The notes: generated by a model from the letters alone, not told the origin. DNA of 64,000 nucleotides from Cyclonatronum proteinivorum (GCF_003353065.1 NZ_CP027806.1:2190501-2254500); one strand, 5' to 3'. Counted from the stretch's first letter, positions 47,258 to 57,085 are shown. Translations and numbers: made by a program.

Positions 47258-48247
47258 TTATAATTCTGTCCGAAGCCAGCTTTTTTCAAGCAGCAATACA
47301 GTGAAGAGTAACAGCACACCGGGCAGCAAAAAAAGGGCGTAGCGGTCACGTACATCAATGTAGAAGTCTTCTTCAAAAGAAGAGGTTTCCAGCTGATCGA
47401 TTTCAGCATAAATATCTTCAAGTTCCCGGTTATCACGAGCCCTGAAATAGCGTCCGCCCGTCATTTCGGCCATCGTGATAAGCAGCGGCTCATCTATTTC
47501 TATCGGGATGTTAATATACCTCCGTACGAGTACCGGATCGGCTACCGGGTAGGGGGCTGAGCCTTCCCCGCTTGCGCCAATGGTGTACATGCGCATGCCG
47601 AGGGAGCGTACGATTTTTGCGGAGGTGAGCGGGTCTAATTCGCCTGCGTTATTCTCTCCATCCGTGAGCAGTACGATAACACGGCTTGCGGCCTCGCTGT
47701 CGCGCAGGCGGTTGGCCGCGGTCGCAACGCCCATGCCTATAGCGGTTCCGTCGCGAACAATGCCAATATCAAGCAGGTCAAGCTGCGTTTGTACGAGCCG
47801 GTGATCTAAGGTAGGGGGGACAAGCGTGATGCTTTCCCGGGCAAAAACGACAACGCCAATGCGGTCGTTGGAACGCTGACGGACAAAGTTTTGCGCAACT
47901 TCTTTTACCGCTAAAAAACGGTTAGGCCGGATATCTTCAGCAAGCATGGAAGAGGATATATCAATCACCAGAACAATATCAATGCCCTCGGTTGTGCGGT
48001 CTATGCGTACATTTTCCTGCTGCGGCCGTGCCAGGGAGATGATAATGAGGGCAACTGCAAGTACCTTCAGTATGCGTACGGCAATTAAGGCTTTGCTTCG
48101 CAGACCGGGGTTGATTTCACCAAAATGATCTGTGCGGGTAAAAACAAAGGCTGGTTTTCTCTTCCGCCATTTCCAGAAAAACTCGGTTCCGAGCCAGACC
48201 GGTATCAGAAGGAGGGCAAACAGCCATTCAGGGTTTAGCCAAATCAT
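47258..48247 (-). CDS. BatA-like VWA domain membrane protein
   Basis: The 329-residue protein has an N-terminal membrane helix pair (about 6-24 and 55-75), a von Willebrand A domain at about 88-285 and a C-terminal helix (YALFLLPGVLLLFTVLLL). The metal-site motif DISSSM lies near residue 95, with VPPTLDHRLVQTQL and LLTDGENNAG completing the MIDAS. It belongs to the Bat (Bacteroides aerotolerance) type operon, where VWA and DUF58 proteins work with a MoxR ATPase. Its ATG overlaps the preceding TGA by four bases. The molecular function of Bat proteins remains unclear; chaperone or envelope stress roles are proposed. Confidence 0.88.
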   Translation of the reverse strand: MIWLNPEWLFALLLIPVWLGTEFFWKWRKRKPAFVFTRTDHFGEINPGLRSKALIAVRILKVLAVALIIISLARPQQENVRIDRTTEGIDIVLVIDISSSMLAEDIRPNRFLAVKEVAQNFVRQRSNDRIGVVVFARESITLVPPTLDHRLVQTQLDLLDIGIVRDGTAIGMGVATAANRLRDSEAASRVIVLLTDGENNAGELDPLTSAKIVRSLGMRMYTIGASGEGSAPYPVADPVLVRRYINIPIEIDEPLLITMAEMTGGRYFRARDNRELEDIYAEIDQLETSSFEEDFYIDVRDRYALFLLPGVLLLFTVLLLEKSWLRTEL

Positions 48248-49245
48248 GCGGGCACCGCCTCCTTCGTTACTGATTCATTAGTACGATAGCGGCGCAGGTG
48301 TTCAAGTTCCATTTGCTGAATAAGACCGGCATTCATCTTTCGAAGCTGCGTACAAGCCTCACGAAGGGTAGCCAAATCCTGAGCAGTATCGCTTTTTTCC
48401 GGAATAAAACCCGCAAACTTAACCATGTCCGAAGTCATCAGCAGCCCGCTTATGGTATCGTAGTGGGTTTGCATAACTTTCCGGTGCTTGAGGCTTTGCA
48501 GTACTTCTGTACTTGTTTGTTCCAAAGCGGGGAAGGCGTACACGCGTTCGTAATATTCACGAATTATATAGCTGAGCCTGAGGTAAAGGGTTTCAGCATC
48601 CATACTTTCATCCTTAAATCCGGCTTCAAGTTCATTTATACCTTTTTCAAGTCGTTTAAGCGGGCTGTCAAAAGGGGGGGCTTCTTCCCTGACCGGCTCA
48701 GGTGGCGGTGGTGGTTTTTTGAAGTACCGCTGGTACAAATGCCATGCCGAGAACGCAGCAAGCATGGCAAGCAGAAAAGCAATGATAAGACCCTGAATGC
48801 CGTACGGAAATTCAAAGAGGGGTTTCATAGGCCTCAGGTTATCCTGCGGCGCAAGTACAGTCTGAAACTCAAAGCTGACGGAGGGTACAGCATAACGGAG
48901 GGTATCGCTGTTTCGGACGGCCTGAATGTGCAATTCGCTAAGATTAGTTTCCGCTGCGCCAAAAAACTGAAGGTCGTAAGTAGCTCTGCGCCCGCGTCTG
49001 CTTAGTTCTTTGTTGCGGATGAAAAACTGATTCCCGAATAATGTGCTGTCGGGGTAGATCACACTGTCGTAGCGCCGTGCCTCATCAAAATCAATCTGAA
49101 GCTCAAATATTTCACCGGGCCGGAGCGTATCCGCAGATGTCTGTACACCAATCTGCCGGGCGACAGCCATGTCGCTCATAAGCAGAACAATAGTCAGAGC
49201 GAGCCAGGTAAATATCTTTGAATGTATGGAAGCGGTGTAATCCAT
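48244..49245 (-). CDS. Bat-operon membrane protein of BatD/DUF4381-like type
   Basis: The 333-residue protein has a signal-type N-terminus (FTWLALTIVLLMSDMAVA) and a beta-rich outside domain of about 120 residues (TSADTLRPGEIFELQIDF). A membrane helix lies near 155-175, followed by a proline-rich tail (KKPPPPPEPVREE). The C-terminal helical cytoplasmic region (LYLRLSYIIREYYERVYAFPALEQTSTEVLQSL) resembles the DUF4381/BatD C-terminus. Position between DUF58 and VWA genes with 4-bp and 6-bp junctions supports one transcript and a shared complex. The exact function is unknown. Confidence 0.75.
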   Translation of the reverse strand: MDYTASIHSKIFTWLALTIVLLMSDMAVARQIGVQTSADTLRPGEIFELQIDFDEARRYDSVIYPDSTLFGNQFFIRNKELSRRGRRATYDLQFFGAAETNLSELHIQAVRNSDTLRYAVPSVSFEFQTVLAPQDNLRPMKPLFEFPYGIQGLIIAFLLAMLAAFSAWHLYQRYFKKPPPPPEPVREEAPPFDSPLKRLEKGINELEAGFKDESMDAETLYLRLSYIIREYYERVYAFPALEQTSTEVLQSLKHRKVMQTHYDTISGLLMTSDMVKFAGFIPEKSDTAQDLATLREACTQLRKMNAGLIQQMELEHLRRYRTNESVTKEAVPA

Positions 49246-49251
49246 TAAAAA

Positions 49252-50133
49252 TCAGAAGCGCCGGTGTCTTTGCTGAAACAGTGAGGAAAGTCGCTCAATA
49301 TACGACTCATTCGTGTTAAGCATGGTATAATCAATGTGCATTCGGCTCAGACGATCCCTCAGCTGCTGACGCTCACGGGCCCGGCGTTTTTCAAAGGCAT
49401 GGCGCAGGTTTCTGTCGGAGGTATCAACCATTACATAGCGGTTGGTTTCTGAATCGAGAAAAGGTATCAGCCCTGCGTCGGGTAGTTCGGTTTCATGGTG
49501 ATCATCCACACAGAGACAAATCAGGTCATGCCGCCGGTTCAGAACTTTGAGAGAAGTCTCATATCCGGTATCCTGCATGTCGCTGATGAGTGTGATGATT
49601 GACCTTCGCGGGATGATACGGCTCACATAATCGAGCGCCCGTTTTACAGATGTGCCCGGATTTTTGGGCTGTGTGGTGTACAACTCGCGGATAATGCGTA
49701 ACACGTGTAAACGGCCTTTGCGGGGCGGAATGAATTTCTCAACGTCACCGGCAAACAGCAGCAGTCCGACTTTATCATTGTTTTTGATGGCGCTGAAAGC
49801 AAGCACGGCCGCGAGCTCGGTTGCAAGATCAAGCTTACGCTGTGACTGACTTCCGAAAAGTCCGGATGAAGAAATATCGGCACAAATCATCAGCGTTTGT
49901 TCGCGCTCTTCTTCAAAAATTTTGACATAGGGCTCATCAGCACGGGCCGTCACATTCCAGTCAATCAGCCTGATATCATCTCCGAACTGATAGGGACGAA
50001 CCTCCGAAAACGTCATTCCACGACCTTTAAACGCTGAGTGATATTCTCCCCCAAATAAATTATTAACAAGGCCTTTCGTTTTGATTTCCAGAAAGCGCAC
50101 CTTTTTCAGAATATCAGCTGAGGCAGAAGCCAT
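49252..50133 (-). CDS. DUF58 domain protein (Bat operon)
   Basis: The 293-residue soluble protein shows the DUF58 signature FSEVRPYQFGDDIRLIDWNVTARADEPYVKIFEEERE near residues 40-78. A VWA-like fold follows (LMICADISSSGLFG near 85; LISDMQDTGYE). It is the first gene of the operon DUF58 - BatD-like - BatA-like. In many bacteria a moxR ATPase gene precedes DUF58, but here 499 bp without a gene and then the divergent ald gene lie upstream. MoxR must be elsewhere if it is used. Confidence 0.9.
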   Translation of the reverse strand: MASASADILKKVRFLEIKTKGLVNNLFGGEYHSAFKGRGMTFSEVRPYQFGDDIRLIDWNVTARADEPYVKIFEEEREQTLMICADISSSGLFGSQSQRKLDLATELAAVLAFSAIKNNDKVGLLLFAGDVEKFIPPRKGRLHVLRIIRELYTTQPKNPGTSVKRALDYVSRIIPRRSIITLISDMQDTGYETSLKVLNRRHDLICLCVDDHHETELPDAGLIPFLDSETNRYVMVDTSDRNLRHAFEKRRARERQQLRDRLSRMHIDYTMLNTNESYIERLSSLFQQRHRRF

Positions 50134-50632
50134 GAATCAGGAAAATTTGATGGTTGATGGGGTATAAAAATAATTTCTTCTTGCAGACTTTCAATGAATA
50201 CGGTGCCCGTAGGGATGGTGTAAGCTCAATTTTAACCTTCATGGTAAGACGAAGAACGAGCGCTATCCGAATAACTCAAACAGAAAAATCATGTTGTACA
50301 ATTTCACAATAAATAATCTGCCAAAATAGGAAACTGAAGCTATTGATGTGGTATCGTTTACAAATTTAAAAAGAAACTTTAAGGGCGCAGGAACTGCAGG
50401 ATGGGCATCAGCGTAACACATTTTTTGGGTCATAAAGCAATGGAATCCCGCGCAGACCTTCTGCGAAAATCGGCTGAACTTCCATATCTTTGGGCAGCTG
50501 TTATTTCGAATTGCTGCGCAATTCAGATCACACACAAGAAACGCTTGCATGTGGTCTATTTCAAATTATTTACTATCACCCACAGTCTTCGGGCTGTGAA
50601 TCACATTAAAACGATACCCACAGGATTCAGCC
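50134..50632. other. Divergent intergenic region, 499 bp, no gene seen
   Basis: It separates the Bat operon from ald and holds both promoters. The open frame 50263-50550 (minus) is low-complexity at its end and unrecognised. No repeat-family member was found here. Confidence 0.4.
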
Positions 50633-51757
50633 ATGCTAATTGGTGTACCTAAAGAAATAAAAACCCACGAAAACCGCGTAGCCCTTTTGCCATCAGGCGT
50701 AACCGAACTGCTCAGACACGGCCATCAGGTAATGGTTCAGAAAGACGCGGGTCTTGGCAGCGGTTTCCCAGACGATTTGTACAAAAAGGCCGGCGCAACT
50801 ATTATTGATTCGGCAGACGATATTTGGGAAAAAGCTGAAATGATCATGAAGGTGAAAGAACCCATCGAACAGGAATACCACCTCATGCGCGACGGGCAGA
50901 TCATTTTCACCTACTTCCACTTTGCGGCAAGTCAGGAGCTCACCGAAGCCGTTAAACTCTCCGGTGCGATCGCGATTGCCTATGAAACAGTAGAAAAGCT
51001 TGACGGCTCACTGCCGCTGCTCATCCCGATGAGTGAAGTTGCAGGTCGCATGGCTACACAGGAAGGCGCCAAATATCTCGAGCGTCCCATGGGCGGTAGG
51101 GGCGTGCTTCTGGGCGGTATCCCCGGTGTGCGCCCCGGCAATGTGATGGTGCTCGGCGGCGGCATCGTAGGCGTAAACGCAGCCCGCATGGCAGCCGGAC
51201 TCGGTGCAAATGTCACCATTTACGATATCAGCCTGCCCAAACTGCGCTACCTCGATGAAGTGCTTCCCGCGAACATCACCACCATGTTCTCCTCCACAGC
51301 CAACATCCGCAACGATATCGCGAACGCGGATTTGGTTATCGGGGCCGTCCTCATCCCCGGTGCAAAAGCGCCCAAGCTTGTCACCCGCGATATGCTCTCC
51401 CTCATGAAACCCGGCGCCGTACTCGTAGATGTCGCCATCGATCAGGGCGGTTGCTTTGAAACTTCCAAAGCCACCACGCACGAGCACCCGACCTATGTAG
51501 TTGATAATGTTGTACATTACTGCGTAGCCAACATGCCTGGCGCTGTGCCGTACACCTCCACCATCGGCCTTACCAACGTGACCCTTCCTTATGCGGTGCA
51601 AATCGCCAACAAGGGCTGGGTTAAAGCCATACGCGAAAACCGCGAGCTCGAATTCGGCCTCAACATCGCCAACGGCAAAATTGTGTACCGCGATGTAGCG
51701 GAAGCCTTCGATCTCGAATGGACGCCCCTCACCAAATTTTTGTCTTCCCTCAACTGA
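50633..51757 (+). CDS. ald: Alanine dehydrogenase
   Basis: The 374-residue enzyme interconverts L-alanine and pyruvate with NAD+. [26 protein letters not shown] is at the N-terminus. The catalytic Lys and His lie in MIMKVKEP and FTYFHFAAS. The NAD loop [22 protein letters not shown] starts near residue 169. [23 protein letters not shown] and the [16 protein letters not shown] segment complete the family pattern. It is homologous to the soluble part of PntA at 5381-6523 but clearly the amino-acid enzyme. Monocistronic with its own terminator. Confidence 0.96.
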   Translation: MLIGVPKEIKTHENRVALLPSGVTELLRHGHQVMVQKDAGLGSGFPDDLYKKAGATIIDSADDIWEKAEMIMKVKEPIEQEYHLMRDGQIIFTYFHFAASQELTEAVKLSGAIAIAYETVEKLDGSLPLLIPMSEVAGRMATQEGAKYLERPMGGRGVLLGGIPGVRPGNVMVLGGGIVGVNAARMAAGLGANVTIYDISLPKLRYLDEVLPANITTMFSSTANIRNDIANADLVIGAVLIPGAKAPKLVTRDMLSLMKPGAVLVDVAIDQGGCFETSKATTHEHPTYVVDNVVHYCVANMPGAVPYTSTIGLTNVTLPYAVQIANKGWVKAIRENRELEFGLNIANGKIVYRDVAEAFDLEWTPLTKFLSSLN

Positions 51758-51777
51758 GTTAAGGCAACTCCCGCTCC

Positions 51778-51817
51778 AAAAAAAAGACAATCTCAAATCC
51801 GGGATTGTCTTTTTTTA
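51778..51817 (+). terminator. Rho-independent terminator of ald
   Basis: AAAAAGACAATC and GATTGTCTTTTT pair around a 10-base loop with a T run, about 20 bp after the stop; A and T runs allow bidirectional action. Confidence 0.88.
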
Positions 51818-51875
51818 TGCGACGACTTTTTTGCCAAACTTCTCAACCTGCGACCAACCGTCTTGCCGGTCAAGG

Positions 51876-51968
51876 CTTTATTTTTTTGGGTAAACTCAGA
51901 GAGCATCAGGGGTTTCGTGGCATATTAGAGTCCCCAAAACGAAGATAAGGGCGTTGCTTTTTTTCAGG
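51876..51968 (+). repeat. Dispersed ~95-bp intergenic repeat, copy 5
   Basis: TTTATTTTTTTGGGTAAACTC, GAGCATCAGGGGTTTCGTGG, TCCCCAAAACGAAGATAAGG, GCGTTGCTTTTTTTC, in the shared block order. Confidence 0.82.
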
Positions 51969-51994
51969 ATGGGGCAGGGCAGAAGGCAGACTTC

Positions 51995-52024
51995 GGACCG
52001 CAGACCGCAGACCGCAGACCGCGG
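51995..52024 (+). repeat. Heptanucleotide tandem repeat
   Basis: GACCGCA is repeated three times and a partial fourth copy follows, in the intergenic gap between ald and the phosphohexomutase. The open frame that crosses it (51954-52637) lies mostly antisense to the mutase gene. Confidence 0.8.
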
Positions 52025-52106
52025 GCGACTGCCCTATACAGGCAACATCCCGCGCGATCCCCAAAGAACATCTGCCATTCCTGCGCAGCTGTACCTGAAT
52101 TCAGGG

Positions 52107-53504
52107 TCAGACCATGGCGCTCACATCATCTACAAGTTGCTGCGCGCGCTCGGGGCTGTCTGCCTCAGAATAAATGCGCAGCACGGGTTCCGTGCCGGAA
52201 GCTCTCACAAGAAGCCAGCTGCCGTCAGCGAGCCAGTGCTTTATACCATCGGTATGTTCCACTTTTGTAACCGCCTTACCACTGATTTCCTTCAGCTCTT
52301 CAGCTTTACAAAGCGCAATCATCCTGTTCTTACGCTCTTCGGTTGTATGCAAATCATTGCGGCGGCAGTAGTGCGGGCCGAATTCTTCGAAAAGTTCATC
52401 AACAAGCGCACTAAGCGATTTTCCGCGACGCGCGCACATTTCTGCGACAAGCAAACCGATATAGATTCCGTCACGCTCAGCAAGGTGTCCCTTAACCGCA
52501 ATACCTCCGGATTCTTCCCCGCAAACCAGCACATCGCCCTCCAGGATTTTTTCAGTAATGTACTTGAATCCAATAGGCGTTGTGTGGATGGGAAGTCCGT
52601 ATTTTTCGGCCTGTTTGCGCATCATATCGGTCGTTGAAAAAGTCTTTACGAGCTCCCCTTTCATACCTTTGGTGTCGGCCATGTACTTGGCCAGAAGCGA
52701 CAATATCTGATGAGAATCCACATAGTTGCCGTTTTCATCGAACATAGCAACCCGGTCTGCGTCGCCGTCATTGGCGATACCGAGCATGCAGCCCTCTGAG
52801 ACGATAATTTCGGGCAGTTCGGTCAGATTTTTCTCGATGGGTTCAGGCGGGACACCGTTGAAACCGGGATTGTTTTCACAGTTAAGCTCAACGGCAAGCT
52901 CACCCAGCAACTCACCGATCAGTCCGGCTCCGGAACCGTACATCGCGTCATGCGCAATGCGTTGCCCGGTTTCCCGAATACGCTGCAGGTCGATCCGCTC
53001 CCGAATGATATCGAGATAGCGGGCATTGAGATCCAACAGCTCAATTTTGCCTTCTTCCGTGAAGTCTTCAAAGGAAGGGATCTGAGAATAGTCATAGGTT
53101 TCCGGAATCCGTATTTCAACCTCTGAAATCTGCGCAGGCGACGCTGATCCCCCGAAGGGAGCCTTAATTTTAAATCCGTTGTATGCCGGCGGATTATGAC
53201 TCGCGGTAATCACAATGCCAACGGCGTCGAATTGCTGCGCTCCGAGACTGACCGCAGGCGTAGGACAAATGCTGTCGGCAAATCGCACGGCAATACCTTC
53301 GTGCGCCAAAATACGGGCTGCGAGCTTTGCAAAGGCTTCACTCTGAAACCTTGCGTCATACCCGACGACAACGCCGTTTTTGCTTACTTCGCTGTCTTTA
53401 ATCCATGCAGCTGTTGCCGCTGCAACCCGCGCTACATTGGTAAAGGTGTACTGATCGCCAATAACGGCACGCCATCCGTCTGTTCCGAATTTTATAATTG
53501 ACAT
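52107..53504 (-). CDS. Phosphoglucomutase/phosphomannomutase family protein
   Basis: The start at 53502-53504 (MSIIKFGTDGWRAVIG) gives 465 residues; the longer frame to 53561 adds an atypical leader. All alpha-phosphohexomutase motifs are present. The phosphoserine loop is ITASHNPPAYNGFK near residue 92 and the metal loop is IANDGDADRVAMFDENG. The sugar loop is CGEESGGIAVKGH, and the phosphate-binding end is VRASGTEPVLRIY. It moves phosphate between C6 and C1 of glucose, mannose or similar sugars; the exact substrate cannot be told. It may feed the glycosyltransferase gene upstream, though they are 361 bp apart. Confidence 0.93.
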   Translation of the reverse strand: MSIIKFGTDGWRAVIGDQYTFTNVARVAAATAAWIKDSEVSKNGVVVGYDARFQSEAFAKLAARILAHEGIAVRFADSICPTPAVSLGAQQFDAVGIVITASHNPPAYNGFKIKAPFGGSASPAQISEVEIRIPETYDYSQIPSFEDFTEEGKIELLDLNARYLDIIRERIDLQRIRETGQRIAHDAMYGSGAGLIGELLGELAVELNCENNPGFNGVPPEPIEKNLTELPEIIVSEGCMLGIANDGDADRVAMFDENGNYVDSHQILSLLAKYMADTKGMKGELVKTFSTTDMMRKQAEKYGLPIHTTPIGFKYITEKILEGDVLVCGEESGGIAVKGHLAERDGIYIGLLVAEMCARRGKSLSALVDELFEEFGPHYCRRNDLHTTEERKNRMIALCKAEELKEISGKAVTKVEHTDGIKHWLADGSWLLVRASGTEPVLRIYSEADSPERAQQLVDDVSAMV

Positions 53505-53865
53505 AATGTATGGTATTGAATGAGTAAATAAATCTGAATCTAACAGTCGCCCTTCGGGCAAAATAAGTGCGGTTTCCGAAACTATCCCTGGTTTACATAC
53601 AACAAGTTTTGGGGCGTCGGAATGGTTTTAAAATAGGTACTTAAGTATCGTTAATCACCTGAATATTTTTAAATATGACAAGACTTTTTGATGACAAGGC
53701 TTCATTGGTGTACCCCTTCATAAGATTATCGTAAATGCCTGACCGGTGTACTTGATTTGCTGTATCAAGTCTATCTGCGGTTTTGCTGAAAGGCAATATG
53801 TTCTGAAGTTTGTCTCACACTGAAAAAATCATGAATGAATCTCAAAAAAAAGAGTCTCAACGCCC
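53505..53865. other. Intergenic region, 361 bp, no gene seen
   Basis: AT-rich sequence between the glycosyltransferase and phosphohexomutase genes. No repeat-family member or structured element was recognised. Confidence 0.4.
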
Positions 53866-55005
53866 TTATAACAGCTCCCGGTAAATGGCAAGCAATCTTT
53901 CTTTTTCGGTCTGCCAGTTCAGCGTTTCCGAAGCTTTTTGAAGCCCATGCTGAAACTGATTTGGTGCTGCACCAATTTCATGGAGTGCTTCTGAAATTTC
54001 AGCCGCTTCAAAGCGGTCAGCCGAAATAATTTTACCCGTGCCGTAACTTTCAACAATATTCCTGATTTCAGGAAGGCCGGTAGCAACGACCGGCAGTCCG
54101 TAATGAATATACTCGGTGAGCTTGTTAGGAAGCGAATAGAAGTGACTCAGGCCTACAGGTTCGGTCAAAAGAAAAGCTGCATGACAATGCCGGCTGATTT
54201 TCCCGATATGATCCCGGCTGACCATGCCGGTAAAGCGAACGCGGTCACCTATCCCGAGTTCTGCCGCCAGGGATTCCATGGCGGGCTTTTGGGCACCGTC
54301 TCCGCAAATCACGAAGCCCCAGTCGGTTGTTTGGGCAATGGCTTCAAGCATGGCCGGAATTCCGCGCCCATGCTGAACGACGCCCTGATAGAGCGCAATA
54401 TGTTTTGTTTGGGGAAGGTGCAGGCTTTCCCGTGTAGTGGGCTCGGTGTCCTTAAACCGCAGCCGGTCAGTGAAATTTCGGACCACATCCGGTTTTGCGC
54501 GCAGCTGATACCGCTGTTGGAGAACGTCTGCAATGCCGTCTGATACGGTTATGATACGGTCAGCCTTCCGGATGTAGCGACGCTCGATTTGTTTCCAAAC
54601 CCAGCGTGTAAAAGGGCGACCCTGGAGGGAATGCACTTCGGTATGCAGCTCATGACTATCATAGATGAGCATTTTGTTTCTTCGCTTCGCAAAGGCGGCA
54701 ACTGCCATAAGCCCGTCAAGATCATGCGCGTGATACAGCGCAGCGGGTTGAAGCTGATTCAGCCTGGATTTGACCGCCCGAATAAAGGCAAGATAACGCG
54801 CTTTACCAGATTGCTGAAGTAGCGGGATACGGTGAATGACTGCCCCGTCCAGGCTTTGATCTGAAGCCTCGCTGATTTGTGGTGCGGCAGCTATGACTTC
54901 GAGCGCGATGCCGGTATCGGTCAGGGCTTTTGCTTCCCGTCTTACCCTGTGATCGTGCACATAATCACTGTGTACCGCCATTATGACCCGTTTGGGCGTG
55001 TGCAT
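53866..55005 (-). CDS. Family 4-like glycosyltransferase
   Basis: The 379-residue GT-B enzyme has an N-terminal acceptor domain (DYVHDHRVRREAKALTDTGIALEVIAA; LYHAHDLDGLMAVAAFAKRRNKMLIYDSHEL). The C-terminal donor domain carries IALYQGVVQHGRGIPAMLEAI, FVICGDGAQ and the GT4 EX7E-like region VGLSHFYSLPNKLTEYIHYGLPVVATGLPEI. It likely adds a sugar to a surface polysaccharide or glycolipid. It lies 10 bp after the PorV-like gene in the same direction, so it is the last gene of that cluster, which is unusual company for a glycosyltransferase. Confidence 0.88.
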   Translation of the reverse strand: MHTPKRVIMAVHSDYVHDHRVRREAKALTDTGIALEVIAAAPQISEASDQSLDGAVIHRIPLLQQSGKARYLAFIRAVKSRLNQLQPAALYHAHDLDGLMAVAAFAKRRNKMLIYDSHELHTEVHSLQGRPFTRWVWKQIERRYIRKADRIITVSDGIADVLQQRYQLRAKPDVVRNFTDRLRFKDTEPTTRESLHLPQTKHIALYQGVVQHGRGIPAMLEAIAQTTDWGFVICGDGAQKPAMESLAAELGIGDRVRFTGMVSRDHIGKISRHCHAAFLLTEPVGLSHFYSLPNKLTEYIHYGLPVVATGLPEIRNIVESYGTGKIISADRFEAAEISEALHEIGAAPNQFQHGLQKASETLNWQTEKERLLAIYRELL

Positions 55006-55015
55006 GCGGGCAGCT

Positions 55016-55987
55016 CTACAAGTTGAAGCTGTAGTTCAGGCCGATGGAATGTACCATCCCAAAACCGGTTTCAAACGGGATAAAACTGTAGTAAAACTTT
55101 ACGGGATGCACATTCACGGAAGCCCCGAAAGACCAGTTCCGGGCCGTTTCACCGGTGCGGTAGCCCGCGCGTACGCCTACCAGGTCGTACAGTTCAGCCT
55201 GCAGGCCAAAAGCAAGAAAATTGCCGGATTCTATGGCACGGTCATCATCGCCGGCGTCCCGGATAAACTCCTCCTGCAAGGGCACAACAAAGTCAGCGCT
55301 CAGATTTATGACTACCGGCACCTCTGCCCCGGAGACGGTCGAGATCTGAACGGCATTCACATCAAAACCAGTTCGCCAGCGCGCAGGCACGGTGGTCCGC
55401 TCATTTTGCAGCTCTCCCATTCGTCCGGCATTGGTAATTGCTGAAGCTATGCGTAAGCGCTGATCCAGAAATTCTCCGGTTATTCCGCCTGAAAAGGCAT
55501 AGCCGGATGCGTTTTGCTGAAACAACTGTTCGTACAGGTAGGAAACAGAGCCTCCGACAGAAAGAAAGGATACCGAGCGGGCATAGGCCGCGGTCAGGGC
55601 CAGATACTGCACGGAAAAACTGCCGGTTGAAGGACCTGGTGTCTGACGTGCCTCGAAGTCATCAATCAAAGATGAAAGCACCCCTAACCCAAACACATCC
55701 CGCTCCCGTCGTACGGAAGCGGATGCCTGCGTAATTTGGGTGTCCGCAATCCACAGCGAGTAGGCCAGTCCGAGCGCTGATGACTCGGTCAGCATGAGAT
55801 TGGCCGGGTTTGTGAAAACGCTCGCTGACCCCAGTGGTACAGCGGTGTGCGCTTCTGAAATGCCAAGGGATTGCGCATTTGGCCCGATATTTAAAAAATC
55901 AAGTCCGGTTTGTGCTTTTGCTGTCCCGGCGACGGCAAACAGGAAAGCGAGACAGAAAAGCGAAATACGTTGCAGAAATAGGTTCAT
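55016..55987 (-). CDS. PorV/PorQ-like outer-membrane protein (first of two)
   Basis: The 323-residue barrel has a signal peptide (FLQRISLFCLAFLFAVAGTAKA). The mature N-terminus TGLDFLNIGPNAQSLGISEAHTAVPLGSASVFTNPANL is the PorV/PorQ (UPF0164-like) pattern, related to FadL. It ends with SFNL after amphipathic strands. PorV acts with the T9SS translocon by receiving cargo and passing it to the attachment enzyme; PorQ-like proteins share the fold. A second, divergent homologue lies just upstream, so this may be a specialised pair for the propeller protein. The gene is separated from it by 18 bp. Confidence 0.82.
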   Translation of the reverse strand: MNLFLQRISLFCLAFLFAVAGTAKAQTGLDFLNIGPNAQSLGISEAHTAVPLGSASVFTNPANLMLTESSALGLAYSLWIADTQITQASASVRRERDVFGLGVLSSLIDDFEARQTPGPSTGSFSVQYLALTAAYARSVSFLSVGGSVSYLYEQLFQQNASGYAFSGGITGEFLDQRLRIASAITNAGRMGELQNERTTVPARWRTGFDVNAVQISTVSGAEVPVVINLSADFVVPLQEEFIRDAGDDDRAIESGNFLAFGLQAELYDLVGVRAGYRTGETARNWSFGASVNVHPVKFYYSFIPFETGFGMVHSIGLNYSFNL

Positions 55988-56005
55988 AACAGCGGTTGGA
56001 AGGGT

Positions 56006-57085
56006 TTATCGGATGATACGCAGGCCAAATACGTGCATGAAGCTGATGCCTTCGGGTTCGCGCACAAAGGCGTAATCGATAGCTGAATTAATGCGCTGCA
56101 GGGGCAGCTTCAGACTGAAACCTCCCATGAAGCGCTGGGATTCACTCAGGGCAGACAAATCGCCCGAATCCCATCCGGCCCGAAGGTCTATGCGCTCATG
56201 AATGCCGTACTGCACCCCAAGACGCAGCATTTGAGAACCGGTTGTGATGTCGCTGAATCTGTTGCGAACAACAGGCTGACCCGTGCTCGTGTCAAGCAAG
56301 CGTTCCTGTATTTGCGCGCTTTCAGAGCGGGTTTCAAAATCAGCTGAAATAAGGAGACGATGCGCAGGAATTTCATAGGCAGCCCCGATTTTGTAGCGAA
56401 CCGGGAAACTGTCGGAGCGGTTGCTCAGCGACCCGCCATACACCCCGGATGTGCTCCAGGTGTAGTTGGCGAACATATCCTGCACGCTTGCGCCAATAGT
56501 GAACTGTTCGCTAAGCTGATATAAAAAACCTACATCAAGCCCGAAACCGAGCGGATTATCAACATTCTCAAAATAACTGGCATAGTACAAATTGGCGGCA
56601 AAACCGAGACTCAGCCGGCGGCCCGGGTTGAGACCAAAGGCAATGAATGCATTAAATTCATTGGTTGAGAAGCGTGATGTTGGAACGCCAGATGTGGTGC
56701 GTCCATCGAAATCAGACACGCCTGCGTGCAGCAAGCCAATGTTGATACCGGCATTGGGCGGCAGAATAAAGGCGGTATTGATGAGATTGAGCTGCCGGTC
56801 AAAACTCATTGAAGAAGCGGAGAAATCAAACTGCGTATCCTGTACCGTAGAAGCAATTGCCGGGTTGTAATGGGCAAATACGCCCTGATGGTGTACTGCC
56901 GTCATGGCATTTCCCATACCCATGCCACGCGGACCAAAGCCCATCCGGCTGAATGCGCCCGCGAAACCTCCGTTTTGTGCCATGAGATCCGCTGAAAAAA
57001 ACAACGTTATCAGGCTGAACAATACCAGGCCGCGGAATCGGATTTTCATGAAAGATGTCCGGTGTTGTGTGCTGTGATGCTTCAT
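56006..57085 (-). CDS. PorV/PorQ-like outer-membrane protein (second of two)
   Basis: The ATG at 57083-57085 overlaps the preceding TGA by one base and gives 359 residues. A start at 57049 (MKIRFRGLVLFSLITLFFSADLMA) would place the signal peptide at the very N-terminus and is equally possible. The mature sequence GFGPRGMGMGNAMTAVHHQGVFAHYNPAIASTVQ has the same pattern as the downstream barrel. The C-terminus is YAFVREPEGISFMHVFGLRI. It belongs to the lipoprotein - propeller - barrel - barrel - glycosyltransferase operon. The role in export is inferred from family and neighbours. Confidence 0.8.
   Translation of the reverse strand: MKHHSTQHRTSFMKIRFRGLVLFSLITLFFSADLMAQNGGFAGAFSRMGFGPRGMGMGNAMTAVHHQGVFAHYNPAIASTVQDTQFDFSASSMSFDRQLNLINTAFILPPNAGINIGLLHAGVSDFDGRTTSGVPTSRFSTNEFNAFIAFGLNPGRRLSLGFAANLYYASYFENVDNPLGFGLDVGFLYQLSEQFTIGASVQDMFANYTWSTSGVYGGSLSNRSDSFPVRYKIGAAYEIPAHRLLISADFETRSESAQIQERLLDTSTGQPVVRNRFSDITTGSQMLRLGVQYGIHERIDLRAGWDSGDLSALSESQRFMGGFSLKLPLQRINSAIDYAFVREPEGISFMHVFGLRIIR

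Noticed and set aside
51954-52637. 227-codon plus-strand frame starting in the repeat
   Set aside because: Most of it lies antisense to the phosphohexomutase gene, whose motifs are complete.
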